Positions 11,398 to 23,589 of a stretch of DNA of 64,000 bases are shown one piece after another. The DNA lies in assembly GCA_014529385.2 (NCBI GenBank), contig CM043971.1, positions 54,225,209 to 54,289,208 of the forward strand. The letters are read 5' to 3'. The position numbers were made by a program, and so were the translations under genes. Numbering within the stretch: position 1 is the stretch's first letter; every line of letters begins with the position of its first letter. The notes under the pieces were generated by a model that saw only the letters and a program-made list of their open reading frames with translations, had not been told where the DNA came from and did no database searches. The stretch is from Adiantum capillus-veneris (taxonomy: Eukaryota > Streptophyta > Polypodiopsida > Polypodiales > Pteridaceae).

Positions 11398-11950
11398 CTA
11401 CTGTCTTCTCTCGAGCGTTGCAGTGAGGTGTTTGAACTTCTGCGCTCTTGCCTCAATCTCTACTTTGGTGGCCAGCTCTTTGAAAGGGTTGTTGCTAAGA
11501 GTACTTTGATATGTGATAGGGTGTGCTGACAGATCTTTTGTCATGGGATTGAATATAGAGGAGTCCACTTTGAAGAAGCCGGTCATGAATGACTCCTTGA
11601 AGGTCTGCATGTAGCGAGAGGGCAGGAACATGACTCTTGCATACAATCCCATGATGACATTCCTACTCGGGATTTTTGTCTCCATATTCCAACAAATCCA
11701 TCTTGTGTCTTCCACGAAAATCTGCCAGGGATGCTCTGCTGCCTCTATATCATAAAAAATTGTGATGCAGGTGATTAGCATCTTGGCAATTTTCACAAGC
11801 ATCTGGCATGCAAGATTCGGGATCTCCTTCGTCATGTGAATCACCCCTTTGAGATTTTGAAGCATATACTGCTCGGACATGGGTTGTTATTGAGTGGCTT
11901 TGTGATAACTGGGTAGTTCATCACAACTAACCTTTTGCTTTGCCAAGAGT
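11398..11950 (-). pseudogene. Element G: ORF3, C-terminal piece
   Basis: Minus-strand reading, 160 codons open from ATG at 11880 to a stop at 11398, 42 bp from the polypurine tract. The ATG is probably internal: homology to H ORF3 starts at once. Shared signature: G[LF]YAR.MFLPS......ESF.TGFF here and in H at about 46510-46590. No signal peptide or clear transmembrane segment. The domain is not one I recognise. Its position after integrase is where envelope-like ORFs of some plant gypsy elements sit, but no envelope feature is seen. Cut from the rest of ORF3 by insertion of element A at 11951-11955. Confidence 0.6.
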
Positions 11951-11955
11951 AAAAG
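11951..11955 (+). repeat. Target-site duplication of element A (left copy)
   Basis: AAAAG directly before the A 5' LTR, identical to 26287-26291 directly after the A 3' LTR. Confidence 0.9.
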
Positions 11956-12535
11956 TGTTAACCCTCACGGCTCACGGACACCCTATCACCTACGACGGAC
12001 GTCGTAACCTATGGAGGACATTGTATTATTTATTTGGTAGAGTCAGGTACCGGGCTTGTCGGTCCAATAGGAAAAGGGTAAGAGTGATCACCGATGAGAG
12101 ATGCACTCTAACTGGAACATTCAAGGGATTAGTTGTCTAAGCATGGGCGCCCAAGTGTGAATGGGGCGAGCTCATATAAAAGTCAAATAAACCTAAAATT
12201 CACTTATTCTCTCATTTTGTGCAATAGAAGAGTGCTCTTGCTCCATCTACAGCTTCTTCTTCTTCATCTCCTTGTCTGTGTGTGTATGCGTGAGAGAGAG
12301 AGAGAGAGAGCGAGAGAGCATTGCGACGACGGCACAGCGGCGGCGAAGTGGTTGAGCGCGGCGGCTCCTTCTTCTTCGCGACGAGGAATCCTCCACGAAG
12401 CAAGCGTAGAGCGGTGAGTGACACACCATCGCCTTCTTTGAGCTTATTAGTTTAGGCTTGTTGTGTGCTTGGAGCCATCTCGCACACGGTGTATCGGCAA
12501 GTTCCTTGCATTGACACGTGCGACATACGCGCACA
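11956..12535 (+). repeat. Element A 5' LTR
   Basis: Starts TGTTAACCCTCAC and ends GCGCACA; homologous to 25680-26286. It contains GCTCATATAAAAGTC at about 12169-12183, a plausible TATA box, about 370 bp before the LTR end, and a (GA)n run near 12294-12318. Confidence 0.9.
12169..12183 (+). promoter_or_regulatory. Possible TATA box in the A LTR
   Basis: CATATAAAAG, conserved in the 3' LTR at about 25900-25911. It is the only TATA-like motif seen in this LTR. Confidence 0.45.
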
Positions 12536-12539
12536 TTTT

Positions 12540-12557
12540 TGGCACCGCTGCCGGGGA
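12540..12557 (+). other. Element A primer-binding site (tRNA-Asp type)
   Basis: TGGCACCGCTGCCGGGGA, two mismatches from the complement of the plant tRNA-Asp 3' end, as used by Athila/Tat-type gypsy elements. Four bases after the 5' LTR. Confidence 0.8.
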
Positions 12558-13377
12558 ATGCCATACATTAAGCTCGAGTAGCACTCTGTGCTTCTCCGTG
12601 GTGCAATTTCTATTGTAGGAAATGTAAGGAAGGAGGGTGTGTGTGTTGAGAAGAGGGATTTGGTGTTATAATGTGTGTTTTTTTGTTAATGGAGTTTTCA
12701 AAGGTACTTTGTTTATTCTCTGTGTATTAAGGTTGTTAGTTTCCTTTGTTAATGGAGTTTTCAAAGGTACTGTGTTTATTCTCTGTGTACTAAGGTTGTT
12801 AGTTTTCTGTGTACAGTAAGTAAGAAGTAGATCTGTGAGAGTTGATAGAGTGTGTTAGTGTGTAACAGTAGGTGTATTAGTTAGAAGTAGGTAGAGAGTG
12901 TTGTCGCGCAGACCGTGGCGATCTTATCCTTTTTAAAAAAAAAATTAAAAATTAAAAATTAAAATTTAAAATTTAAAATTTAAAAAAATTTCATTAAAAA
13001 AATTTAAAATTTAAAATTTAAAGGTAGGATCGGGATCGAGAATATCTCCCATACCCAAGCCCAAGCTCACGCTCAGGCCTAGGCCTCAGTCGCCTTTAAA
13101 AAAAACGAATTTTAGCTCACACGTAGCTAAAAATCAATTTTTTGAGGACCAACGGAACTTCATATGCTCGAAAATTGTGCTGTAAAGCACACAGCGACCC
13201 TCTACGTGATACGCTCATTTCGAGCTATCACACACTTTAATAAAAAAAAATCAAACATTAAAAAACATTAAAAACGTAAAAAAAAAGTAAAAAACACGAG
13301 TGAAAACGGACGCTTAAAAAAGGTAAGCGGTTAATCTTCGAGGTTATTCGCCGACGTTTGTAGGGTGCCAAAGGCAC
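12558..13377 (+). other. Element A 5' leader
   Basis: Non-coding. It holds two tandem copies of a 63-bp unit (12682-12744 and 12745-12807) with the shared block TTAATGGAGTTTTCAAAGGT. An A/T-only low-complexity stretch (TTTAAAATTTAAAA type) lies at about 12931-13021. Then comes a segment rich in AAAAA runs up to the gag ATG. Confidence 0.7.
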
Positions 13378-16300
13378 ATGCATCTGCGCTCTCATCGTGT
13401 GCTAGAGACGGGGCAACTAGAGAGAATTTCGACTTACGCGAGTTCTCAATATCCACCTACTTTAGGTTCCGGGCCCTCGGCGGGGACCCAAGGTAGTACA
13501 AACCAAGACCCGAACATAGCGGCTAGTGACTCTTCGTCTGACTACGACGTCATGGAGGGTTTCCCAATGCCTAATCCCGATAGCTCAAGCCAAGACATGC
13601 ATGCCATGGGTCCTCGGTCCGGGACGAGAGTGCTTAGACGCCTGAAGGAAACCTTTAGTAGAGCCACTTGCTCCGAACATGGAGCTAATGATGTAAATGA
13701 GAGGGGTGGGGAAGTAAATTCTCCATTCGTGACAAACAAAGACCCTATACCGTTAGAGAACATGGACGTGAATACTTCATTCACTGCACCTCCTGACTCT
13801 TCAGATTTATTTCCCTCCAAGATCATATTACGCGATGGTAGAAGCCTTGCCGAAGTGCAAGAGGTTGAGGGATATATCCTTGCAGCAGTAAGGGAAAAGG
13901 AAGTCGAGAGCTTACGCAAGGCGGAGCAACGAAGAGAGTTAAAAGTGAAAGCTCCTATGTCAATATCCTTGCTAAGAGAGCAATCAAGTGCTCTTGATTT
14001 AGCAACCGCTAAGGGCCAACCCCTAGAAAGCAACATTGCATCAAGCTCAAAGGACACCCCTAGCACCTCAATTCTAGATGGAGTGTTCTTAAATGAGAAC
14101 TGGGAGTACGAATTACAAACAGAGACTTTGACCGACCTATAGACAGGTCACACCTATCATGTGTGTTGGTTAGATGTCCTACAATCCACAATGGGTGCTA
14201 CTAGTGTAGAGGATCAACAACAAAGATTTTGTGAGGATATCCATAGAGTCATTGAGTTAGAGAGACAGAACAAGGGGATCTACATGCCTTCAATGGGTCT
14301 CATGAGATTCTTAGATACAAGAAAGGCTAAAAAACCGACCTGATCACAAATGGAGACTCCCTCGGTAAGTCCGATGGATCCTCCATATGTTGTTTCTCCA
14401 GGGGTCTCAGTGCAATCTGAGCCCACAAGTGATAGCTTCACCTTTCCAAGCCTAGCTCATCTTTCCCTTGATGACACCATGGCTACCATGCCTACCCCAA
14501 TGATGGGCATACCGAGAAACACACCATGGACCTCATTTGTTAGTAAAGCACCACTACATGGTAGCTCAATGCCTGCAACAGTACCTACAAGTGTGTACCA
14601 ATCGTATGCACCTATGGGTCATCACACTCATGTAGTCCCTACCCCTCCCATTGTTTCAACTACCTATGCTCCACAACCACAATACACAAGTTCTTATTTC
14701 CATGTGACTATACCGGCTAGCATTAGCATGTCACATCCGACGTCTGCTATGCCTAGGGCCACCCATATGAACTATGGACCACCACATGGCACAACATCAT
14801 ACACAACGTGGAACCCAAGGGCTTCCTATGCGCCAAGCCCAATGCCAATACCTACTCCACATGTAGTCTCTGGAGCGCCTTCACCCACAGTGCCTGCTCA
14901 TTTAGGTGACTTGGCAACATTTGCTCAAGCTATCGGTCGATCTATTGATGAGAATATGCGTTACGCGCCTGATAGATAGAGATCCTAGAAGTAAGGCAGT
15001 ACAAATAGCCAAGCTCACACAAAAATTTAGTGGAGACGGGGATGTGAGAAAGCATATCGAAGTGTTTGAACAAATATGAGATTCTCTAGGAGAACACAAT
15101 GACCTACATAAGAGCAATGCTTTAAGCCTAACCTTAAGTGGAAAGGCTGGGGATTGGTATAGAACCCTAAGGGTGGAAGAAAAAACGATTTACCCTACTC
15201 TTAGGAGACTGTTCTTAAAAGAATACATACGAGAGGGAGTGCTTTGGGGTGTAGCCTCTCAGCTCCAGAAAGCCCAACGAGAGGAAGGAGAGTCGGTGAG
15301 AGACTTTATAAGTCGCTTGAAGCATTTGAATTCTCGATGTAATTCAAATGAGCGCTTCAACAATAACCAATTGCTTGATAGGTTCATTAGGGGATTACGA
15401 CATGAGGATATCTACAATGGCCTAGTCATTAGAGGTATCACCACTTGGGAAGCAGTCACCACCAATGCGATCCAATTGGAGGATAATTTAATGATTCAAG
15501 GAGAAAAAGTGTCTGTTGAGCCTAAATCTATTAGCTCACAAGCATCAGGGCATCAGCGAATGACCCTAAAGCCTATTGCTAAGGAGCCAAAGATATCTGA
15601 GATGACTTTAGCAGATCTCACCAAGGCTATTCAAGAGAGTCTTAGAGACAATCGTGCTCTGCAGAACAATCATATGTATCCAAGGAGGGAGCAACAATGG
15701 TTCTCAGTATGCTATGGACCTCATAGTACCAGTGAATGCCCTACTTTTAGAGTAAAATTCAATGGGAACTGCAATGCCTGTGGGAGGTATGGTCATCAAG
15801 CTAAGGATTGCATAGTATTTAAGCGCGCGATGGCCAATAGACCAACCTTAGCATGGACAGACACACCTCGAGTGCCTGCATTGATGCAGGCCCCACCTCT
15901 TGAACAAACAGCACAACACATGGTCCCTAGGGCCCAAAATGTTGTTCAAACAACACCCTTACCACCTCCAGTGCTAGGACCGCAACCACCACATCTGAGA
16001 ATCACTTCTGTGAATCAAGTGAGTTGTGAGTCATCTATTTCTTGTTTGGAAGGCTGTGAGGAAAATATAGATCCTAATATCGCCTATGGGATGGATGTGC
16101 TTGAAGAAAGTCCACAATACTACATGGAGGACTATTGGGGACAAGTCAAACCTGTATATCAAGTAGTTGCTCTTGTGGCAAGAGGCCAAAATATCAATTA
16201 CACTGCTAAGAGACCACCTCTTCAATGCTATGAGTGTGGAGGTCCACATCGTGTAGCTGAGTTTCCTGTTAGGCTACAAAAGAATGCCACACTAATGCAA

Positions 16301-16951
16301 ACCAATCAAGCAAGCACGTCTACAATGCCGATACTCATGTGTAATCGATGTGGCATAGATCATTTGATGGCCCAATGTCCAAATAATCCAAATGCACCGA
16401 AGATCACGCCATTAAACTTGATTGAAGTTACCGAGGAGCCATCACCAAGTACACCCATGGTACCAATAAATGTACTCGCACGATCGATGCTCCAAAAACA
16501 AAATTATATTCTTGAGGAAAGAGACACGGCATCAATTTCCCAATCTCATAAAAAGAAGAAAACACGAAGAAAGAGATCGCAAAAAGCAGCGAAGTCAGAC
16601 CCGAGTTTAAAGACCAACATAGGGACTGGTGACGACCCCGTATATATGAACGACGCTGAAGAAGATTCTGGTTCAAGTGAAACCATGGAGACCAAAACAA
16701 CCACTAACATAGAAACCAACAAGGAATATCTTCATGAGCCACAATGGCCAGGATCCAAAAAGAAGATAGGAACTTACCCAAACCCTACAGAGGAGATTGA
16801 GCGAGTCAAGCAATTAAGGAGTTTGGTAGAAGATACCCAAAGGGATCTAGAACTAGCACCTAAGAAGATCCATATTACAGACACCGTGTTCCCTACGCAA
16901 CAACAACCTCACCAAGTCCATAGACCCTTGGACATACCTAGTGTCATCTAA
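13378..16951 (+). pseudogene. Element A: gag
   Basis: ATG at 13378 (MHLRSHRVLE). The frame stays open except for stops at 14140 and 14341, shifts by one near 14970, then continues with a stop at about 15077 to TAA at 16949. The gag core is at about 14975-15440: HIEVFEQI, LSLTLSGKAGDWYRTL, and VRDFISRLKHLNSRC, the usual retrotransposon gag order. The region before it is Pro/Thr/Ser-rich. Three zinc-knuckle-like motifs follow: CNACGRYGHQAKDC (about 15773), CYECGGPHRVAEFP, whose last Cys is lost (about 16226), and CNRCGIDHLMAQC (about 16340). The last two match the knuckle pair in G gag. The C-terminal part is Lys/Glu-rich. Few lesions for its length. Confidence 0.8.
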
Positions 16952-17149
16952 GAAGAAAGTGACTTAAAGTCATGGGAAAGTGGGCGTACTCACTTCTTGA
17001 TGGAAAGAATGTTTACAGAGGGACTACCTGATCCTATCGAAGAAATGGAGATCCCATCTTCCCCACGTCAAGGGACTCAAGGCCAAAAGGTGCCGTTAAA
17101 CATTGCCAAATTGATGGATTTCATGTCTTCATAAGTTAGAACCACCATC

Positions 17150-17686
17150 ATGTCCAAACTATATAAAGACCCTGATCTAGTCTTAGCTCTTCGAGCCTTC
17201 CTCAATGGAGAACTGAAGTTTGGGCTACCACAATTTGCACGGATGGATGGAGCTGGGGAGATGCCAATAGAGGAGGAATACATAGATCCACAACCCAACC
17301 TAGATGAGAACCTTGTTATAGAAATACCTCTTAACAAGTTGGGACAATACTTTGAGGGTGATGAATCCAATGCGACTATACCAATCACTACTGAGGGATT
17401 AACTGTGAAGGGAATCCTTGATGGTGGCGCTGGGGTTAGCATTGTGACTAAAAATTGTTGGGAAACTATGGAAAGACCTCACCTTGCGACCACAACCATG
17501 GTAGTGAAGATGGCCAATGGGTCTATTGTTAAACCTATCGGGATGCTAGAAGATCTCAAGATCAAGGTCTTTGGACATAAAATAAGGATTACCTTTATTG
17601 TTATGGATTTCTCCAAACACACTATGGCATCGGAGATGATCTTAGGACGTCCTTTCATGAGGGAAGCAAAAATGGTGCATGACTAG
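17150..17686 (+). pseudogene. Element A: retropepsin-like protease
   Basis: Same frame as gag after stops at 16949 and near 17132. The core at about 17413-17445 reads GILDGGAGVSIVTK, so the catalytic D-[ST]-G-A is D-G-G-A and the Thr/Ser is lost. The flap and second half are clear: VKMANGSIVKPIGMLEDLKI and MASEMILGRPFMREAKMV, the ILGRPF partner of gypsy proteases. With Gly at the second position activity is doubtful. ATG 17150 is only the first Met after a stop. If gag and protease are read as one polyprotein, the start is irrelevant. Confidence 0.75.
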
Positions 17687-18718
17687 TCCAAAAACCATGT
17701 CTACCTGCAGTTCCAAGATTCTGTCATTCGAGTGGATCTTGTGACGGGTCGAGCACATCCTCTACGAAACAGGTTTATAATTGATCATAGATCTGACACC
17801 ACAGTTCACTCGACCCCATTGCAGTATTGTTACACGTGTAAAGCGGGCACTGATGTTGGGGAAAATTCTCCTTATATGGATGTACTATCTGGAATGACCG
17901 AGTCACACAATGTGGATTGGGTCCACCTAGCAGCAACCATAGACACTTGGGGAAATAGGGGGACGACCTAGGTAACACCTGAGGGGGATGAAATGCCACC
18001 ACTTGTACCCTTAAATATGCTACAAGCAATGTATATAGCTTCTGACAAGACTCATCCTCATATAACAAAGAAAACATACAAGTGGATCCCTAAAGCTTCT
18101 TTAGCAATCATGGCTAGTACTAAAAAACAGAAGCCTTGTAAGAAACATACCACTCGCTCCAAGAAAAGTAAGAAAATGTGGCGTTGGATTCCTAAACCAC
18201 TATTGAAAGCCCAAGGCTACTATCAAGGAAATGATCAAATCTGGGTGCCAAAATGTAGATTGTGTTCTTACCTATCACCTGACCCATGTGAGCCCAATCC
18301 CGTAGCTCCAAAACGAATCAACGATAGCAGAAAGAAAAAAAACACAGAATGATACACACCCGCTCCAGAGCTAGTTTGGGTACTGAAGAAAGAACGATTT
18401 GTTCCACCTAGCTCAGGAATAGGGAAATCAAATGAAGCTTCTTGCTCTTCAATTAGTTCCTATACGGAAATAGAAGCTTCAACACAGCCTCCACCTATAA
18501 TTATGGACCTCCATAAAGCTATAAAGGAATCCACACGTCCCAGCGTTCAAGAATCACCTGATGAACCACTACAAGTTTGATCCTGGGTGAGTACCTTACC
18601 ACCCTTGCTACTCGACGAGGCACCTAAGGTAATAGAGAACTACTCGCAAAAATCCCCACCTATTACCAACTCGAACAATTGGTTTCAAAGGGTGATAAGC
18701 TCATTTCAAACGGTATGA
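17687..18718 (+). pseudogene. Element A: post-protease region with W-[IV]-P-K repeats
   Basis: Continues in the gag-protease frame past stops at 17684, 17969, 18350 and 18578 to a stop at about 18716. It includes three Trp-Pro-Lys motifs spaced about 30-35 residues apart: YKWIPKA (about 18078), WRWIPKPLLK (about 18180) and QIWVPKC (about 18238). The same motif occurs twice in H (QIWVPK at about 41830 and 41875) right after its post-integrase protease-like domain. No RT follows. I do not recognise the domain. The motif looks like a short linear binding or structural repeat. Confidence 0.5.
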
Positions 18719-19680
18719 TTTACCCAAGGAATGGGGGAGTGTTTGCTGACAGTCATCATTCACTCACCCCCCTCTCAACCTTGTTTCCCTGAGCTCTCAA
18801 TCACCAATCTTAGGGAATGTACATATAAATCCTTATACTCACAAAAAATAAAAATAATAAAGAGCAAGAGCAATTAGCAAACAAGTATGCACAACAAAAG
18901 TCAAAACATTGACCCAGACCTACACATTCACATGCGGTACACTGAAACAGAAACCTATGTCATAAAACACATTTGATCCTCATCACTCGAGTGATGGACG
19001 GTAGGCAGAATTAGTACGATAGGAGTGTTTCTGTTTTAGAGTTGAGTGATTAGCAAAGTTCCTTGTTCCCACTGATGTACCTCCTAGAGGTATTCTTTGT
19101 GTTTCCTAGTGTGTATAGGAACGTGTTGCTGTTGTTAGGATTTGGACCTTCATGGGATCTTTCTCTCATTCACACTTCCAATCAAGCGCGACCATCAACA
19201 CAAACAGGTGTTTCTTGTCCATTAGCATTGCCCCTTATCTTTTTGCATCCATGTTTGTCTGCTTTGATTGTGATTGGTAGCATAATATTCAGCGCATTTA
19301 CTTAGTACTAAACATTAAATTCAATGAATTTTTTTGTCATAATCACTTGTCTAGGTTTAAAAATCAAGCAGTCCGACTAAGCTAGGTGTTAGAGATCTTC
19401 TCTTAATACCATGGGGAATGCCTTCATAATAATCAATGGTTACTTAGGTTCTTAATCCGATTTAGGCAACATTGTGTGAAATGTACTAGAGCTTTTTAGT
19501 GGGCTTAGTCCCTATTGACCTTTAGCTTAAGTATTATAAAGGGAGTTTACTAGTGTGAGGAGCCTGGGGAGGGTAACAATGTTATATGAACCCCCAAAGT
19601 TACAAAATTAAAATGCTGAAAACAAAGAAACAAAAACAAATCAAAGTGCCACAATGTAAAATCTTAAGCTGGAAGTCAGC
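18719..19680 (+). other. Element A 3' untranslated region, left of the CACTA insertion
   Basis: No ORF with a recognisable product. A purine stretch, GGAATGGGGGAGTG (about 18729), looks like a decayed polypurine tract. The rest has no visible feature. Confidence 0.5.
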
Positions 19681-19930
19681 CACTACAAGAGGTTGTGTGC
19701 TCTTGTGACGCTGTTAGCGACGAAAATACACTGGGTTTTTATAACCCCTGGCATCGCTAAAACCGTCGCTACGAGCGTCGCTACGAGAGCGTCGCTATAT
19801 GCGTCGCTATAAGCATCGCTATATAGCGACGCTCATAAGGACGGTCATAGCGATGTTTACACAAAAGATTATAGCGACGCTACAGAGCCATAAATAGCGA
19901 CGGTTAAGGCGACGCCCGAGAGAATTTTTT
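19681..19930 (+). repeat. CACTA left terminal and subterminal repeats
   Basis: Terminal inverted repeat starting at 19681, followed by about ten direct and inverted copies of a GCGTCGCTAT / ATAGCGACGC decamer. Such arrays are binding sites for the small transposon-encoded DNA-binding protein in En/Spm elements. Confidence 0.85.
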
Positions 19931-20256
19931 TTTGGTGACAGGGCATTGAATGCCCTGCCACCCATCACCATATTGTACTTGATTCACTTTTTAAAAAAAG
20001 TGCAAGGGTAGATAATAGACCCAAAATAGTCACCCACAAGACGCATTGTTTGCAAAATTGACAAGCGTAAAATTGACAATTGTACACATCATAGGCAAAA
20101 TGAATTGATTGGCAAATGTAATAATGACAATCGTACAACATCATAGGCATAAAGAATGGATTGGCAAAAGGAACTGCGGTGACAAATATAATAATATACA
20201 TGGTTCAAAAAGACGTATAAAATCCGTCTCATGATACATAAGCTATGAGAAACCCT

Positions 20257-21603
20257 AAACTAATTCTCTAAACTGACGGCTAAACTTACGTCGTCTAGTC
20301 AGACATCTCATCGCGTCCAAGCGGCGTATCTGTCGGATTCTGCAAAAAAAGACAATAAGACAGCTTTCAGTAAGTATAAACATATAACGACATTTATAAA
20401 ACAATACAAAAAATAGAAAAGAGTAAACCCTAATACTAACCATGCCGCCGCGAGAACTGAGAATGTCCATCAGGGCGTTTAAGCCCTTCCTACCTACGTA
20501 CTCGCACTCGTACGGTGTGGGATCACGTCCTGTCATCGACCACTGTCAAAACATACAAAGATTTCATTATGTTAGAATTAAAAAACTCATAAACCCTAAA
20601 CTATCGAACATAAAGAGCAATGCGAAAACACTTACAAAATCGGCCTCAAATGATGCCCATCCACCGCTCCCCAAGTGGTGCGATCTTCCTGCCTCTACTC
20701 GCACTCTGGCTGCATCCTTTTGTTGCTTCCACTTGTCGGGATTCTCACGCGCTGCTTTCTTCGCATTCTTCCAATCTTCTTTGGCCAGCCAATCTGGCCT
20801 GTTCCACCCATTCTTGATTGCTTTTTGCACTTCGGAATGCTTGTGTTTGCAGTATTCGTGCATTCGAATCTTCATCAGGTCTTCATTGAAGCGCTGATCC
20901 CGTGTTGGAACGGGAAACTCATCATGAAGTATGCTGATGACTCTGTTTTTAAATCACTTGGTACTTCACTCCATTTGTTTAGTAGGTAGTGTCTAAACAG
21001 CTGAGAGCAAAGACCACGCATGTGTGAGATCACCTTCTTGCCGTCATCATCCATGATGATGCCGCCGCTGAAGTCGACGGAGTAAGGCAAGCCCTCTGGC
21101 CAGTGACGCGTGAACCTGGGTGTCCCGGCAGGGGTCTCTAGCGGCGTGTCGATGGGGGTACGGACGTCAGGTGTCTCCACCGGCGTCTGGGCCCCGAAGC
21201 GAGGAGTGTCGAGTGGGGTGGCTCCTGGCGGAGTAGGTAGAGGTGTGTAGCTGCTAGGAACAGTCAGCCGCGCAAAACCTGGCGTAGATGGCAATGTTGT
21301 GGCTGGTGTGGGGGCAGGCAAAGAAGGGGAGGGTAAAGAGCCTCGTCGAACACGAGGCGGTGTGGAGGCATCGGCGGCGGAATCCCCACAACAACCGCCA
21401 CCGCCACCACTAGAGCGCCGGTGTCTAGACGAGTGTGAAGATCGTCTCGTCGACGCCGAAGCTTCGGAGCGCGCCGAATGCTCCGAAAGAGAGGGAGATG
21501 CGGATGGAGTAGGAACGCGCGATGATGCGCCAGAGCGATGACGCTCCACGTACCACTGTCTCTGCTGCGGTGACAAAGAAGAAAGAAACTCCTCATCATC
21601 CAT
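20257..21603 (-). pseudogene. CACTA Transposase_24 (Ptta/En/Spm) type gene
   Basis: Starts MDDEEFLSSLSPQQRQWYVE at 21603. A Ser/Pro/Thr-rich N-terminal half has TP-rich repeats (residues about 60-190). The C-terminal half has FSGGIIMDDDGKKVISHM, then W.EVPSDLKTE, then a frame shift near 20930, then MKIRMHEYCKHKHSEVQKAIK, KKAARENPDKWKQQ and HHLGSGGWASFE: the order seen in Transposase_24 proteins (NR...H..GS.SF). Plausible introns follow: donor GTAAGTG near 20630, acceptor at 20543; exon 20441-20542 (MTGRDPTPYECEYVGRKG); donor GTTAG at 20440, acceptor near 20340; last exon to a stop at 20257. Such proteins accompany TNP2. One frameshift makes it defective. Confidence 0.75.
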
Positions 21604-21799
21604 ACCTGCATTAAACACACGAATATTTAAACTTAATATTGAATGAATAGAGTAGACAATGACGCAAAGACCATTAAATACAATGACGTAATGACGCATA
21701 TAAATACAATGACGCAATGAATTGAGTGATAGAGGAGGCAAGTCGAAAACTTAGAATTTTCAATCAAAAGATGTGAGCGTGAGTAGAAAAGAGCGTTAT

Positions 21800-22829
21800 A
21801 CACCATGGAAAAATCCGACCATGTTCCATCTATATGTTTCCAGGCCGCGCAATCTGCAGGAATTCGTAGCACACCATCCGAAGATTTATTCTCCTCATGC
21901 CATGATGCTAGGGCGGCCATGGACTTACATTCGAAGAAATGCTTGATGCGAGGAAGCAGAGGAAAATGTTGCAAAACCTTTTGTGGAATTTTTGTCCCAT
22001 GGAGATCTACTCGATATCTTTCGGAATCACATTTCGGACACTTCTCCATGTCTATGTATTCCCCTCTGAAAAGAATGCAGTCATTAGGACAAGCGTGGAT
22101 AGAATTTTAATCCATCCCCAAGTTTCGCAAAATCTTTCTTGCTTCATCTCGGGAATCTGGCATCACATTGTCAGCTGGTAGTATGTGCTCTTTAAGCAAA
22201 CTACACAACATAAAAATACGATGCAGTCGTGTAAAAATCTATCATATCATTATACATTTAGAGTTTTATTAAAGTAAACTAATTGTAATAGATCACCTGA
22301 AAAGCGCTGTGACGCTAGTGTCACTCCATCCAAACTTTGCCTGCATGTTGATAAGAACCAGGAGTGCTTTCAATCTAGACATACGTGCTCCATTATACAA
22401 TGGCGTATCGGCTTCACTTTTCATATCATCATAGATAAGCCTTTCTGAATCCATGATCGTCTCGATCATTTCATCAATCTTGGGCTCAAACATTGCCTCG
22501 TTGGGGATGTGCTCTGCATGATCATCCCCCGAGCTGTCAGAGGCTACATCTTGTGGCCTCACATATGCTGCTTGACCAAAGCGCCTGCGAACACGTCTAT
22601 TGGGTTGCAAGATTGCTGCTTGTTGGCCAACGTCAGAGTCCGACGAGTTATAATTGGCAACAACTTGATCTATAATAGATGGATCGAACTTGCCAAATTC
22701 GCGAACGTGCTGCAAAGAAACACGTCTTGTCCGTCGCACAGCATGCTTGCATTGATTACAAGGACATAAGACCCTCGTTGAGAGATAGGTGTTTTGGTTG
22801 GACGGTCCCACATCCTCGTCACTACTCAT
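21800..22829 (-). pseudogene. CACTA TNP2-type transposase, truncated
   Basis: Exon 1 (22829-about 22294) starts MSSDEDVGPSNQNTY and has the Transpos_assoc-like CPCNQCKHAVRRT motif. It ends FGWSDTSVTALF before a splice donor (CAG|GTGATC). Exon 2 (from about 22210) has ILPADNVMPDSRDEARKIL, then HACPNDCILFRGEYIDMEKC, PRIKHFF and WHEENKSSDGVLRIPADCAAW, the N-terminal half of the Transposase_21/TNP2 domain. One Tyr codon in GMD.NSIHAC is a stop. After TWSDF the homology ends, so the catalytic part is deleted. It sits directly upstream of the Transposase_24-type gene, as in complete CACTA elements. Confidence 0.8.
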
Positions 22830-22892
22830 AATGAGGATAAAAATCTTATAACCTGGACAACAAATTTAATATTCTATTGGTATTCTTCGTCT

Positions 22893-22894
22893 TA

Positions 22895-22975
<81 letters not shown>

Positions 22976-22976
22976 A
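22893..22976 (+). repeat. (CT)n microsatellite
   Basis: About 80 bp of CT with two T interruptions. It creates spurious Leu-Ser ORFs. Confidence 0.95.
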
Positions 22977-23391
22977 CCTCACATTCTCTAGTCATGTCCA
23001 ATCCCCGCACACCTCGGTCTAGAGGTGCACGGAGATCAGAACCACCGGGTTATAATCTCGTCTTTATTGGTCAATACCTATATTTGTGGGTACAAGAAAT
23101 CTACAGACCCACGTCTACATGATACTGCATGTAGTGGACAAAACCCCTTTTCCTCTTCTCTAGCTGTAGCACTTCACAGCATCTTAACATCTTTTCACAG
23201 TAGATCTTTTCACTGTTCGTCTAACTCTAAACCCTAAACCGTAAGTAATTCTTGCGTGGACCCAATCTAACGTAAATAAGCGTAAATCTAACTAAAAATA
23301 AGCCTAAATCTAATTTAACGTAAGTCTACATCTAACCTAATCTTTAACGTCTTTTGGGATAGTTTCCTACGACGTTAAAACTCTCTTCTTC

Positions 23392-23392
<1 letters not shown>

Positions 23393-23430
<38 letters not shown>
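23393..23430 (+). repeat. (TG)n microsatellite within a duplicated segment
   Basis: About 19 TG units. The 75 bp before it (CTACATCTAACCTAATCTTT and the CCTACGACGTTA block) recur at about 24045-24120, before another TG run, so a unit of about 700 bp has been duplicated around the HMA-like fragment. Confidence 0.9.
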
Positions 23431-23432
<2 letters not shown>

Positions 23433-23589
23433 CCTAAATAAACCTAAGTTTAATCTAATATAACATAAATCTAAATCTAACGTAATTTATGTTATATTAA
23501 AAACAAAGAACTAAACTAACAAGGATTATAAGAACCTTAAAACTGATTTAACACATAATTTTTCACATAACTCGGTAAGAGTTGGCATT

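Noticed and set aside
11398-11880. ORF3 as a retroviral-type envelope
   Set aside because: No signal peptide, fusion peptide, furin-like site or membrane anchor is visible in G or H; only the position is suggestive.
12133-12564. ORFs in the A LTR on both strands (and their copies at 25860-26285)
   Set aside because: They lie inside LTRs and run through GA repeats; they coincide with promoter and leader sequence, not protein.
22794-23122. Plus-strand ORFs rich in Leu and Ser across the CT repeat
   Set aside because: Translation of a (CT)n microsatellite; no homology and no conserved start.
23228-23240. Telomere-like AAACCCTAAACC
   Set aside because: Less than two repeat units within a stretch of many degenerate CCTAAATCTAA phrases; not a telomeric array.
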